From Planctomycetaceae bacterium (GTDB lineage: Bacteria; Planctomycetota; Planctomycetia; Planctomycetales; Planctomycetaceae), in the NCBI GenBank assembly GCA_002722955.1, contig PBMZ01000178.1:44943-108942 (forward strand): a stretch of 64,000 nucleotides of DNA, written 5' to 3'. Below the pieces are notes generated by a model. It was not told the origin of the DNA, ran no database searches, and was given only the letters and a program-made list of their open reading frames with translations. This document shows positions 26,057 to 35,258 of the stretch, one piece after another. Made by a program: the position numbers and the translations under genes. The first letter of the stretch is position 1. Each line of letters begins with the position of its first letter.

Positions 26057-27733
26057 ATGGCCCGTCCTCTTTTGCTGCTGAGTCTTGCGGTCTCAATGTC
26101 TCTGGTGGCGACTGCGGCTTGGCTGTTGCCACCATCTGGAGCGACCGGCGTGGCGAACAAGAGTGAACAGCCGCAGCAACTGCGAAAACCGCCAACTGTG
26201 CCAGAGGTGCATCAACAGATGATGCGCAAGCTTCGTCAGCCACGCCTTTTGAACTTTAAGGACGCGTCGCAACAGGAGTGCTTGCGTGATCTGTCAAAAT
26301 CGCTTGGCGTTCGCCTTGAGCTGGATCCGCAATTAGCGGATCTGGCCAGCGAGATGGTGTGTACGGTGAAGACCAAGGACATGGTCTCTCACCTGACGGC
26401 TTTGCGGATGTGCTTGCAAACGATGACCGTTCACAACACGGTCTTGGTCTTTGAAGATGACCGGATTCTGATCAAGCCCTACAACGACGAACGGCCAGCG
26501 CTGCGAACCTTCGACCTCAGCATGCGATCGGACTTTTCGAGGTCCACGCGGTTGAGATTGATAACCGAAGTCGTCAATCGCGTGCATTGGGAATCATGGA
26601 TCGAGGGGACTTGGATTCAACCAGGCGAAGCGATCTTCGAAGTCGACATGTACCAAACACTCAAGGTCCATGACGCGGCGCAGCGACACCTCTTCCCCAA
26701 TCATTACAACATTCCCACTGATGCCGACGTGCTGAAGCTGACCAACCATGACTTCTTGAAACCCAAGAAGACAATCAGTTCGGAAGAACAAGAAGCGATC
26801 GTCAAGCGACTGCGCAAACGTTATCCCTACGAGTCGATCTCTGATCGGCTCAAATACGAAGCGACCGCGGATCAACAATCAAGTCCGCGGCTGTCTGAAG
26901 CGGCCGCTCAACGAATCGACGACCAGGAAAAACAGTTCGATCAACTAAAGCAACAGAAGTGGTTATGGCGATCGATGCGTGCCGAGTCGCTCAGGATGCT
27001 GCACGAAGAAGAAGTCGCCACGTTTGTGGGCAAGCCTGGATTTGGTTTGCGCCGGATGGAGCCACCTGGTCCGACTTATCTTCCCTATGCGCAACCTGCA
27101 GAGATGCCGTTGGCTGAAAACGACACCGCGACCTCAAGCGATGAGCTTCCGATAGCCTTGCCCGCAACCGAATTACAAGCCGAAGTTCGTCGAATCTACT
27201 TGCCGTCCGAGGCAACTATGAATTCCGTCCACTTCGCCAACCAAGGTGCGTTCTTGCCCGTCACTAGTTTTGGTTTCGTCAAGTCAAAGAACCAAGTTGC
27301 TGGCTTTAACGCTCACAGCATTCGCCAAATGCATCGGATTCATTCTTTTCGACGGAAGCCATGGTATACGAAGCCCAAAGAGGCGTGGGTCATCCATCGC
27401 TTGGAATTGGTCAGCCTCTTGAAGCACAAAAAGCCTCGCGTTTATGTCTCGCGCAATCTTCCCAGCATGGACGAGCTGACAGAGTCAGAGACACGCCCAT
27501 TGAATCGCTTCGAAACATCTTCGCTCAGTGACCTCTATGCCGGAGAAGATGTCGTGACGAGTGGCTCGCTAAATCGATTGCAAATGTTCGGCTCGCTGCG
27601 AGCGACAAAACAATGTCTTGAGTGTCACGATGTCGAACGAGGCGCGTTGCTTGGCGCCTTTAGCTACGCATTCCTGCGCGATCCGAAATTGGATCCGAAC
27701 AAGCATCAGACGCAATCGAGGGGTGCCTTCTAA
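26057..27733 (+). CDS. Exported protein with secretin-type N-domain and C-terminal CxxCH
   Basis: The product is 558 residues from ATG 26057, which opens a signal peptide (MARPLLLLSLAVSMSLVATA). Residues 55-145 ('LNFKDASQQECLRDLSKSLGVRLELDPQLA', 'MVSHLTALRMCLQTMTVHNTVLVFEDDRILIKPYN') follow the secretin/TonB short N-domain pattern common in planctomycete type-II-secretion-like proteins. The middle is charged and unrecognised. Near the C-terminus 'TKQCLECHDVERGALLGAFSYAF' holds a c-type haem motif followed by a Gly-Ala-Phe-Ser stretch repeatedly seen in planctomycete proteins. A haem protein of the envelope is likely; its partner is not evident. It is monocistronic and ends before an inverted repeat at 27750. 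Confidence 0.72.
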   Translation: MARPLLLLSLAVSMSLVATAAWLLPPSGATGVANKSEQPQQLRKPPTVPEVHQQMMRKLRQPRLLNFKDASQQECLRDLSKSLGVRLELDPQLADLASEMVCTVKTKDMVSHLTALRMCLQTMTVHNTVLVFEDDRILIKPYNDERPALRTFDLSMRSDFSRSTRLRLITEVVNRVHWESWIEGTWIQPGEAIFEVDMYQTLKVHDAAQRHLFPNHYNIPTDADVLKLTNHDFLKPKKTISSEEQEAIVKRLRKRYPYESISDRLKYEATADQQSSPRLSEAAAQRIDDQEKQFDQLKQQKWLWRSMRAESLRMLHEEEVATFVGKPGFGLRRMEPPGPTYLPYAQPAEMPLAENDTATSSDELPIALPATELQAEVRRIYLPSEATMNSVHFANQGAFLPVTSFGFVKSKNQVAGFNAHSIRQMHRIHSFRRKPWYTKPKEAWVIHRLELVSLLKHKKPRVYVSRNLPSMDELTESETRPLNRFETSSLSDLYAGEDVVTSGSLNRLQMFGSLRATKQCLECHDVERGALLGAFSYAFLRDPKLDPNKHQTQSRGAF

Positions 27734-27749
27734 GGCCCTACAGTGCATT

Positions 27750-27783
27750 GTTTAACGCTCAGCCAAAGGCGCCGGCGTTAAAC
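27750..27783. repeat. Degenerate GTTTAAC-family inverted repeat
   Basis: Tips GTTTAACGC (27750-27758) and GCGTTAAAC (27775-27783) are exact reverse complements. The GGCGCCGGCG centre recalls the palindrome at 10502-10557. The element starts 17 bases after the stop of the CxxCH protein. Confidence 0.75.
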
Positions 27784-27995
27784 GAGCGCTTTCAAAGACG
27801 ATGGGCGATATGTGAATTCACCAGAATTCCGTTGTTCACTTGTGATTAGCGAACTTCTGGCAAGCGCCACGAGTCCAAAAATCAAGCTGTCATAACGCAT
27901 TCCCCCGTGGCGTGCTGCGCGAAAAACGCGTAGCATTCTTAATGACAGACCTATTGAATCCCCAGCTAACAACACGATTCCTTTGCGAGAATGCC

Positions 27996-30900
27996 ATGAA
28001 GATTCTGCATTGCCTGTTCGTCGTCTCGCTTCTCTTGATCAGTGCTAACAGCGCGTTCGCTCAAAATAACGCGGCCAAGTGGAAGGAAGTTGATGACGCT
28101 GTCCGCAAGGGCTTGCCCAAGACGGCCATCGAGAAAATCGAGCCCATCATCGCCAAGGCGTTGAAAGACAAAGAGTGGGCAACGGCCATCAATGGAATCG
28201 GTCGCAAGATCGCGTTGCAAGCCACGATTCAGGGCAACAAACCAGAAGAGAAGGTCACTCGGCTGCAAGCGGAAATCGAAAAGGCACCCGCGCCGATGAA
28301 GCCGGTCATGAACACCGTGCTCGCTCACTGGTATTGGCAATACTTCCAAGCCAACAAGTGGCGATTCATGCAACGCACGCAAACATCCGCGCCACCCGGG
28401 AACGATTTCACGACGTGGGACTTGCCCCGCATTTTTGCCGAAATCGACAAGCAACTTCAGAAGTCACTAGCTGATGCTGACGTCTTGAAGAAGATACCGG
28501 TTGCTGATTACGACGCACTGCTGATCAAAGGCACGATGCCCGACACATATCGTCCCACGATGTTTGACTTTCTAGCATTCGAGGCACTTGCCTTTTACAA
28601 CTCGGGCGAGCAAGCGGCTGCGAAGCCTCAAGACGCCTTCGATCTGTCAGCCGCCGGCCCCGTGTTCGCTGAAACTGACGAGTTCTTAGAATGGAAACCA
28701 GAATCGACCGACGAAGACTCGCCTCTGTTGAAGGCCATCAAGCTGTATCAAGAGCTGCTCACATTCCACGCCGATGACGATGATCGCGGCGCGTGGTTGG
28801 ACGCGGATTTGGCTCGCTTGTTGTTTGGTTTTAACAAGGCATTCGGCGAAGAAAAGAATGCTCGTTACAAGGCGACTTTGAAACGCTTCGAATCCGCAAA
28901 CTCGAAGCATCAAATCTCTTCGCGAGCTCTGCATCGCCTGGCCCGAGTCATCCATAGCGAAGGCGACTACGTTGAGGCTCGCAACATTGCCTTACAAGGT
29001 AAGAATCGTTTTCCCAACAGTCTGGGCGGCCGCGAGTGCCACAACTTGATCACCGAGATCGAAGCGCCCAGCGTCCAAATCACTACAGAGCGAGTTTGGA
29101 CAAATCCTCTTCCGACCATTGATGTTCGCTACCGCAACTTGACCAAAGTTTACTTTCGAATCGTGGCCTATGATTGGAAACAACGACTCTCAAAACGTGG
29201 ATCGCGTCGACCGGAAGCTTTGGATAGGAGCGAGCAGCAGTCGTTCTTGCGCCAGCCGCCAGTTGTGGAATGGTCTGTCGACCTCACACCCACCGAGGAC
29301 TATCAGGAACGTCGCGTTGACTTGCCGGCGCGAGATGACTTGGAGCCCGGCTCTTACTTCTTATTCGCCAGCCACAACAAACAGTTTTCCGGCAACAACA
29401 ACTATGTGCAGTACTGCGACTTTTGGGTAAGCGATTTGGCTCTGGTGATTCGAAATCGAAATGGTCAGGGAACCGTCGATGGCTTTGTCCTGAACAGCGA
29501 ATCTGGCGAGCCCGTCGTCGGAGCCAAGGTCCGATCCTGGCGTGCTGAACGCAATGTCTGGATCGAGTACAAGCCCACCAAGTCCGACGAGAACGGCCTC
29601 TTCAAACTCAACGTTGCAAATCGCAAGAATTTCGTTGTCTTGGCCGAGCACAACGGCAAGGAGCTCGCGACGGGCAACTATTACTACTCGTATCGATACG
29701 ACTACTTGCCCAAGCCTTATGAGCGAACGATGTTTTTTACGGATCGCAGTCTTTACCGACCTGGGCAGACGATTCAGTACAAGGGATTGTCAATCAGAGT
29801 CAACTCGGAGGAAGACGATTACAAGGTCATACCTAATCGCAGCGTCACTGTTGTGTTTGTTGATCGAAACAACAAGGAGATCGCGCGCCAGCAACACAAG
29901 ACAAACGATTATGGATCGTTCAATGGCAGCTTCACGGCACCTCGAGATCGTTTGATGGGGCAAATGTATCTGCGGGTCCAAGGCGCGCCGTTTGGCCAAG
30001 CCACTGTTCGAGTCGAAGAGTACAAACGACCCAAATTCCAGGTGGCTCTAGAAGCACCCAAAGAAGCCGGACGATTAAATGATGATGTGTCGCTAACGGG
30101 AAAGGCAACCGCTTACACCGGTGCTGCCATCGATGGCGCCAAGGTCAGCTATCGCGTCGTCCGCGAAGTCCGTTATCCCGGTTGGTGGTACTATCGTTAT
30201 TGGTGGTATCCGCGACCTAACAACGGCGGCCAAGAGATCGCTCACGGAACAAGCACCACGAAACGAGACGGCTCGTTCGACATTTCTTTCAACGCCAAGC
30301 CTGATGTCTCCGTCCCGGAAAAGCACGAGCCGATGTTTCACTTCACGATTCACGCTGACGTCACTGACTCGAACGGCGAGACTCGCTCGGCCAGCCGCAT
30401 CATTCGATTGGGCTACACCGCACTCAGCGCCGGCGTCTCCGCCAGCAGTTCTTGGCTGACAACCGACGAGCCCGTGCAACTCAACGTCAGCACAACGACG
30501 CTCGACGGCCAACCGCAGGCTGCCGAAGGCACCATCAAAATCTATTCGCTGAAGCAACCCGAGAAGGTTCAGAGAAGCGGCTTTGGCGGTCGATACGTAT
30601 CGCGCAGATTTGGCCGCAACCGACTCGTCGCGCCACCGGTTGACCCGTCGAACATCAATTCATGGGACGTCGATCAAGTTGTCGCCGAGGCGAAGTTTAA
30701 AACGGATGCGACCGGCGCTTCCAAGCATGAATTCAAGTTGCCAGCAGGTCCGTATCGAATCAAGCTCGAAACCGCTGACCGATTCGGCAAACCAGTCCGC
30801 GCCGAAGCACCCATCCAAGTCCTCGACGTCAACGCCAACAAATTGGCGATCAAGCTGCCCAACTTATTCGTACCACGAAATCCGACACTGCAACCTGGTG

Positions 30901-33900
30901 AAGAATTCCAAGCCGTTTGGGGTACGGGATACGACACGGCTCGAGCGTTTGTCGAGATCGAGCATCGTCGTAAGATCGTCGAGAGTTATTGGACGAATCC
31001 AAAGTCCACGCAAATCCAAATTAAGCGGCAAGTGACCGAAACCATGCGTGGCGGTTTCACCGTCCGGGTGACAATGATTCGCGAGAATCGAGCTTACTTC
31101 AACAACACAAAAGTCAACGTTCCGTGGACGAACAAGAACCTCAGTGTTGAATGGAAGCACTTTGTCTCGAAGCTCGAACCCGCCGAGAAGGAAACTTGGA
31201 CGGCAATCATCAAAGGCCCAGATGCCGAAAAGGCCGTCGCCGAGTTAGTCGCCGGTTTGTATGACGCGTCGCTCGACGCCTACTTGCCACATTATTGGCA
31301 ACAACGATTCTCGGTGTTTCGCCAAGATTACTCGAACTTGTATTCTCGGTTCGAGAACATGCAGCGATATTTCCAACATGTTCACGGTACCTTCAGCCGC
31401 GACTACCGTCCGATCGACATTCGCTACCGAATGTTTCCAAGTGGAGTCATCGCCAACTTTTGGGGTTACCAATTTTTTAATCAACCCAATCGCGGAGTAC
31501 CCGGATTCCAAACCGGCAACTACTTACGCAATGCCGCCGCCAAACGCATGGAATTGAGTACTGCGATGCCAGCTGCACCAATGGCCGCCGATGGTGAGTC
31601 GTTTGGATCAAGAAGAGGCTTCGCTGCGGCTGAAGGAAAGAAAGGGAAGGATAGAAAGCGACGTGCAAACGGACTTGCTCAACAATCCACGCAAGGACCA
31701 GACCTGAGCAAAGTGGCCGCGCGCAAGAACTTGAATGAAACGGCCTTCTTCTTCCCACACTTGATCTCGAATAAAGACGGTGAGGTTGAGCTGCAGTTTT
31801 CGATGCCTGAAGCGCTGACCGAGTGGAAGTTCATGGCATTCGCGCACGACCAACAACTTCGCGGCGGCTTCCTGACCGACACAGTTGTGACCGCCAAGGA
31901 ATTAATGATTCAGCCCAACCCGCCAAGATTTGTTCGCGAAGGCGACGAGCTGGAATTCACGGTCAAAGTCTCGAACCAATCGGCCAGTATTCAAAGGGGA
32001 AGTGTGCGGCTGACGTTCGCGGATGCTCGTACTGCAAAATCCGCTGACAAGACGCTGGGCAACAAGACAACGGACCTGGAATTCGAAATTGGTTCGAAGG
32101 AATCGAAGTCATTCTCATGGCGAATCAAAGTGCCGGATGACACAGGATTCTTGACCTACAAAGCTGTTGGCTCGACCGGTCGTTTGTCGGATGGCGAGGA
32201 AGGCCATCTGCCCGTGTTGGCTCGACGAATTCTGGTCACGGAGTCATTGCCATTACCCATCCGCGGCGCGAAGACGAAAGAATTCAACTTCGAGCGCTTG
32301 ACGAAATCGGGAGCATCCAAGTCGCTCAAGCATCAGAATCTGTCCGTGCAAATGGTCAGCAATCCGTCATGGTACGCTGTGATGGCACTGCCTTACTTGA
32401 TGGAGTACCCGCATCAATGTTCCGAGCAGACCTTTAACCGGCTTTACGCGAACTCGTTGGCGCGACACATCGCCCACAGCGATCCCAACATTCGCCGAGT
32501 GTTCGACATTTGGAAGAACGAAGCTGCCGACACGCTCGACAGCCCGCTCGAGAAGAACCAAGATCTCAAAGCAGTAATGCTCGAAGAGACTCCGTGGTTG
32601 CGGCAAGCCAACCACGAAAGCCAAGCCCGTCGCAATGTCGGTATTCTGTTTGACGCCAACCGGCTCGATGCGGAGACCGCTCGAACATTCCGCAAGCTGG
32701 CGGAAATGCAACTTGCCAACGGAGCATGGCCGTGGTTCCCAGGCGGACCGGGCAACGATTACATCACGCTTTACATCACAACCGGCTTCGGTCGCATGCG
32801 CCACTTGGGCGTGAAAACCGACATCGCTCCCGCCGTGAAGTCGCTCGCGCGGCTCGATGGCTGGATCAAGCGAATCTATGACAACGTCAAGATTAAGGAT
32901 CAAAACCACCTAACAACAACGATTGCTCTGTACTTGTATTGCCGCACCTTCTTCCTTGAGGATCGCGCGGTTGCCCCGCAGCACAAAGTGGCCTTTGACT
33001 ACTTCGTCGGCCAAGCCAAAAAGTACTGGCTAGCGCTGGCCAATCGCCAATCGCAAGCTCACTTGGCCATCGCCTTGAATCGACTGGGATCCGCCAACGA
33101 CGCCAAAGGCATCATGAAGTCGATCGACGAACGCTCGGTCAGTGACGAGGAGCTTGGCAAGTTCTGGCGAGACACCGAACGCAGCTGGAGGTGGTACCGA
33201 GCCCCCATCGAAACCCAATCCGTCATGATCGAAGCTTACGACGAGATTCTCAACGATCAAGAATCCGTCGAGGCCTGCAAAGTTTGGTTGCTCAAGCAAA
33301 AGCAAACTCAGGACTGGAAGACCACCAAAGCCACCGCCGGCGCGGTTTACGCACTGCTGCTGCGTGGAGCGAACCTTTTGGCATCAACGGAACTGGTCCA
33401 AGTTTCCCTGGGCGGCAAGACGATCAAGCCTCGCAACGTCGAAGCAGGCACAGGCTTCTACGAACAGAACTTCGTTCGCAAAGAGATCAAACCCAACTTG
33501 GGCAAAATCCAACTCAAGAAAGTCGACGAAGGCGTCGCCTGGGTAAGCATCCATTGGCAATACCTGGAAGACATGAGCAAGGTCGCCGCTTATGACGGCA
33601 CGCCGCTGAAGCTAACCAAGTCAATCTACAAGAAGGTCTACACGAAGAAAGGCCCGGTGTTAGAACCAGTCAAAGGTGCACTTGAAGTCGGCGACGAGAT
33701 GGTCGTCCGAGTCACGCTTCGCACAGATCGATCGATGGAATACGTCCATCTGAAAGATCAACGAGGCAGCGGCACCGAACCGGTCAACGTCCTCTCGCGC
33801 TACCGTTTCCAAGACGGCCTGTACTACTACGAGTCCACCCGAGACACCGCCAGCCACTTCTTCATCGACTACCTACCGAAGGGAGTCTACGTCTTCGAAT

Positions 33901-34016
33901 ACAGCGTACGCATCCAACACCGAGGCACTTACCAAACCGGCATGGCCCAAATCCAATGCATGTACGCCCCCGAATTCAACAGCCACTCCCAAAGCTTCGC
34001 GCTAGAGGTGAAGTAA
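27996..34016 (+). CDS. Bacterial alpha-2-macroglobulin with thioester motif
   Basis: ATG 27996 opens a signal peptide (KILHCLFVVSLLLISANSAFA), giving 2006 residues. The N-terminal 350 residues are helical. Macroglobulin domains follow, with the MG2 hallmark 'FFTDRSLYRPGQTIQYKG' and 'GVTVTDSNG'-like strands. A Gly/Ala/Lys-rich stretch around residues 1195-1235 could be the bait region. The alpha-2-macroglobulin family domain begins 'LNETAFFFPHLISNKDGEVELQFSMPEALTEWKF'. The thioester motif C-S-E-Q is at residues 1475-1478 (YPHQCSEQTFNRL), inside an alpha-alpha barrel. Such proteins trap proteases by covalent thioester attack in the periplasm; the usual pbpC partner is absent. The downstream His-rich and DUF4105 genes may form an operon with it. 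Confidence 0.93.
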   Translation: MKILHCLFVVSLLLISANSAFAQNNAAKWKEVDDAVRKGLPKTAIEKIEPIIAKALKDKEWATAINGIGRKIALQATIQGNKPEEKVTRLQAEIEKAPAPMKPVMNTVLAHWYWQYFQANKWRFMQRTQTSAPPGNDFTTWDLPRIFAEIDKQLQKSLADADVLKKIPVADYDALLIKGTMPDTYRPTMFDFLAFEALAFYNSGEQAAAKPQDAFDLSAAGPVFAETDEFLEWKPESTDEDSPLLKAIKLYQELLTFHADDDDRGAWLDADLARLLFGFNKAFGEEKNARYKATLKRFESANSKHQISSRALHRLARVIHSEGDYVEARNIALQGKNRFPNSLGGRECHNLITEIEAPSVQITTERVWTNPLPTIDVRYRNLTKVYFRIVAYDWKQRLSKRGSRRPEALDRSEQQSFLRQPPVVEWSVDLTPTEDYQERRVDLPARDDLEPGSYFLFASHNKQFSGNNNYVQYCDFWVSDLALVIRNRNGQGTVDGFVLNSESGEPVVGAKVRSWRAERNVWIEYKPTKSDENGLFKLNVANRKNFVVLAEHNGKELATGNYYYSYRYDYLPKPYERTMFFTDRSLYRPGQTIQYKGLSIRVNSEEDDYKVIPNRSVTVVFVDRNNKEIARQQHKTNDYGSFNGSFTAPRDRLMGQMYLRVQGAPFGQATVRVEEYKRPKFQVALEAPKEAGRLNDDVSLTGKATAYTGAAIDGAKVSYRVVREVRYPGWWYYRYWWYPRPNNGGQEIAHGTSTTKRDGSFDISFNAKPDVSVPEKHEPMFHFTIHADVTDSNGETRSASRIIRLGYTALSAGVSASSSWLTTDEPVQLNVSTTTLDGQPQAAEGTIKIYSLKQPEKVQRSGFGGRYVSRRFGRNRLVAPPVDPSNINSWDVDQVVAEAKFKTDATGASKHEFKLPAGPYRIKLETADRFGKPVRAEAPIQVLDVNANKLAIKLPNLFVPRNPTLQPGEEFQAVWGTGYDTARAFVEIEHRRKIVESYWTNPKSTQIQIKRQVTETMRGGFTVRVTMIRENRAYFNNTKVNVPWTNKNLSVEWKHFVSKLEPAEKETWTAIIKGPDAEKAVAELVAGLYDASLDAYLPHYWQQRFSVFRQDYSNLYSRFENMQRYFQHVHGTFSRDYRPIDIRYRMFPSGVIANFWGYQFFNQPNRGVPGFQTGNYLRNAAAKRMELSTAMPAAPMAADGESFGSRRGFAAAEGKKGKDRKRRANGLAQQSTQGPDLSKVAARKNLNETAFFFPHLISNKDGEVELQFSMPEALTEWKFMAFAHDQQLRGGFLTDTVVTAKELMIQPNPPRFVREGDELEFTVKVSNQSASIQRGSVRLTFADARTAKSADKTLGNKTTDLEFEIGSKESKSFSWRIKVPDDTGFLTYKAVGSTGRLSDGEEGHLPVLARRILVTESLPLPIRGAKTKEFNFERLTKSGASKSLKHQNLSVQMVSNPSWYAVMALPYLMEYPHQCSEQTFNRLYANSLARHIAHSDPNIRRVFDIWKNEAADTLDSPLEKNQDLKAVMLEETPWLRQANHESQARRNVGILFDANRLDAETARTFRKLAEMQLANGAWPWFPGGPGNDYITLYITTGFGRMRHLGVKTDIAPAVKSLARLDGWIKRIYDNVKIKDQNHLTTTIALYLYCRTFFLEDRAVAPQHKVAFDYFVGQAKKYWLALANRQSQAHLAIALNRLGSANDAKGIMKSIDERSVSDEELGKFWRDTERSWRWYRAPIETQSVMIEAYDEILNDQESVEACKVWLLKQKQTQDWKTTKATAGAVYALLLRGANLLASTELVQVSLGGKTIKPRNVEAGTGFYEQNFVRKEIKPNLGKIQLKKVDEGVAWVSIHWQYLEDMSKVAAYDGTPLKLTKSIYKKVYTKKGPVLEPVKGALEVGDEMVVRVTLRTDRSMEYVHLKDQRGSGTEPVNVLSRYRFQDGLYYYESTRDTASHFFIDYLPKGVYVFEYSVRIQHRGTYQTGMAQIQCMYAPEFNSHSQSFALEVK

Positions 34017-34022
34017 GCAAAG

Positions 34023-34050
34023 TAGCCAACACTCTCCGAGTGATGAGTCT
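34023..34050. repeat. 28-bp gene-end element, copy 2 (reverse)
   Basis: This is the reverse complement of the 17171 and 59013 copies with two substitutions. It begins six bases after the macroglobulin stop codon, a position that supports a transcript-end role. Confidence 0.8.
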
Positions 34051-34193
34051 TCTAGTGGAATCACTGAATTCCGAAAGACTTACATCCTCGATCGTCCAAC
34101 ATCAACGATGGTACGTCACAGGAGTCGATATAACGCTCAACCGTTATGCTTTGTGGTCGGGCGATACTTTGCTGTAAATCGGAGATGTCTACG

Positions 34194-35225
34194 ATGAACG
34201 CGAATGCGACTCAAACCACTAAGAGCTTAACTCGACGATCGTTGCTCGAAGCTGGGTGCACTGTGGCCGGTACCGGGCTGACGATCGATGCACTCTTTCC
34301 GACAACACTTTCTGCTGAGGACAAAGCCGATCCATCAATTGGACGACGCGAACTGATTTTAGGGCTCGACGGAATGAGCCGAGTTGTTGAACAAAGGAGA
34401 CATTTCGGTGGAGGTCACAACGCCGCTGCCGTGATGGCCTCGGCCTTCTTTTGCCGCGAACAAAAGATCGGCGAAGGCGCACCAGACGAAATCTTTTCGT
34501 TTGTGCAAAAGACGCTGTTGACCAGTTCCATCTATAAGCCTCGACCTAAAGAAATGGCGGCACCGGAATTGGTTGACGGTCTGGTCAAGGACTTGGATGC
34601 TGGCATCGTCAATCTTCGTCGCGGTGGGCACAACATCATCTTCGCGACGCTGTGTCTCAAGGCGCTCAAAGATGTCCCCGAGGCAGCGACGCCCCAGCGA
34701 ATTGACGGGCTTCGAAAGATGGTGGCCGCGTTTGGCAAATCCAACGGACGCGAACGGCCAACGGTCAATGATGGCACTCTTGTCGACATGCAAGACAAGA
34801 CAAAGTTCGTCGCGTTCATCTTCAAGGAATACTTGAACGCCCTCGACTTGTATCTGAACGGCAAAGGCCATCATGGGTTCGCTGGTCATATCTTGACTGC
34901 TGGCCATGCTTTGTTGGAGTTATCGCGGCTAGGACATCCAGAGATAGCTCGAAAGGGCACCAGCGCCTATTGGCAATTAGTCCAGCAAGCTCGCGCCGGA
35001 GCCGATCGAGGCGGGCGAAGAGTGAAGGACGGACCGCCAAAGTCACCTACTCCACTTGATCAAGATTACTGGTCCGGAAAAACATCACGCAGGCCGCGCG
35101 AGGTTGTCAGTAGCCACTTAATCAAGTACCCATATAGCTTCTATGCCTTGGCTAAAGATCTTCGTGACGAAGAACTCAAGCGACGCATTTTCGAACAGCT
35201 ATTTCACCTCAGCGCCATCACCTAG
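34194..35225 (+). CDS. Tat-type exported His-rich protein of unknown family
   Basis: ATG 34194 is favoured because a GGAG (34180 region) is well spaced for it; ATG 34185 would add three residues. The N-terminus 'SLTRRSLLEAGCTVAGTGLTIDALFPTTLSAED' has twin Arg and a hydrophobic run ending in a cleavage-like Ser-Ala. The 343-residue body is mostly helical and has clustered His: 'RRHFGGGHNAAAVMASAF', 'RRGGHNIIFATLCLKAL' and 'GKGHHGFAGHILTAGHALLEL'. These could bind metal or haem. I recognise no family. It lies 178 bases after the macroglobulin and 33 bases before the DUF4105 gene, so a shared transcript at least with the latter is likely. Confidence 0.65.
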   Translation: MNANATQTTKSLTRRSLLEAGCTVAGTGLTIDALFPTTLSAEDKADPSIGRRELILGLDGMSRVVEQRRHFGGGHNAAAVMASAFFCREQKIGEGAPDEIFSFVQKTLLTSSIYKPRPKEMAAPELVDGLVKDLDAGIVNLRRGGHNIIFATLCLKALKDVPEAATPQRIDGLRKMVAAFGKSNGRERPTVNDGTLVDMQDKTKFVAFIFKEYLNALDLYLNGKGHHGFAGHILTAGHALLELSRLGHPEIARKGTSAYWQLVQQARAGADRGGRRVKDGPPKSPTPLDQDYWSGKTSRRPREVVSSHLIKYPYSFYALAKDLRDEELKRRIFEQLFHLSAIT

Positions 35226-35258
35226 CGGCCGCTGAAAACAGGCGGTTACGGATAGACA

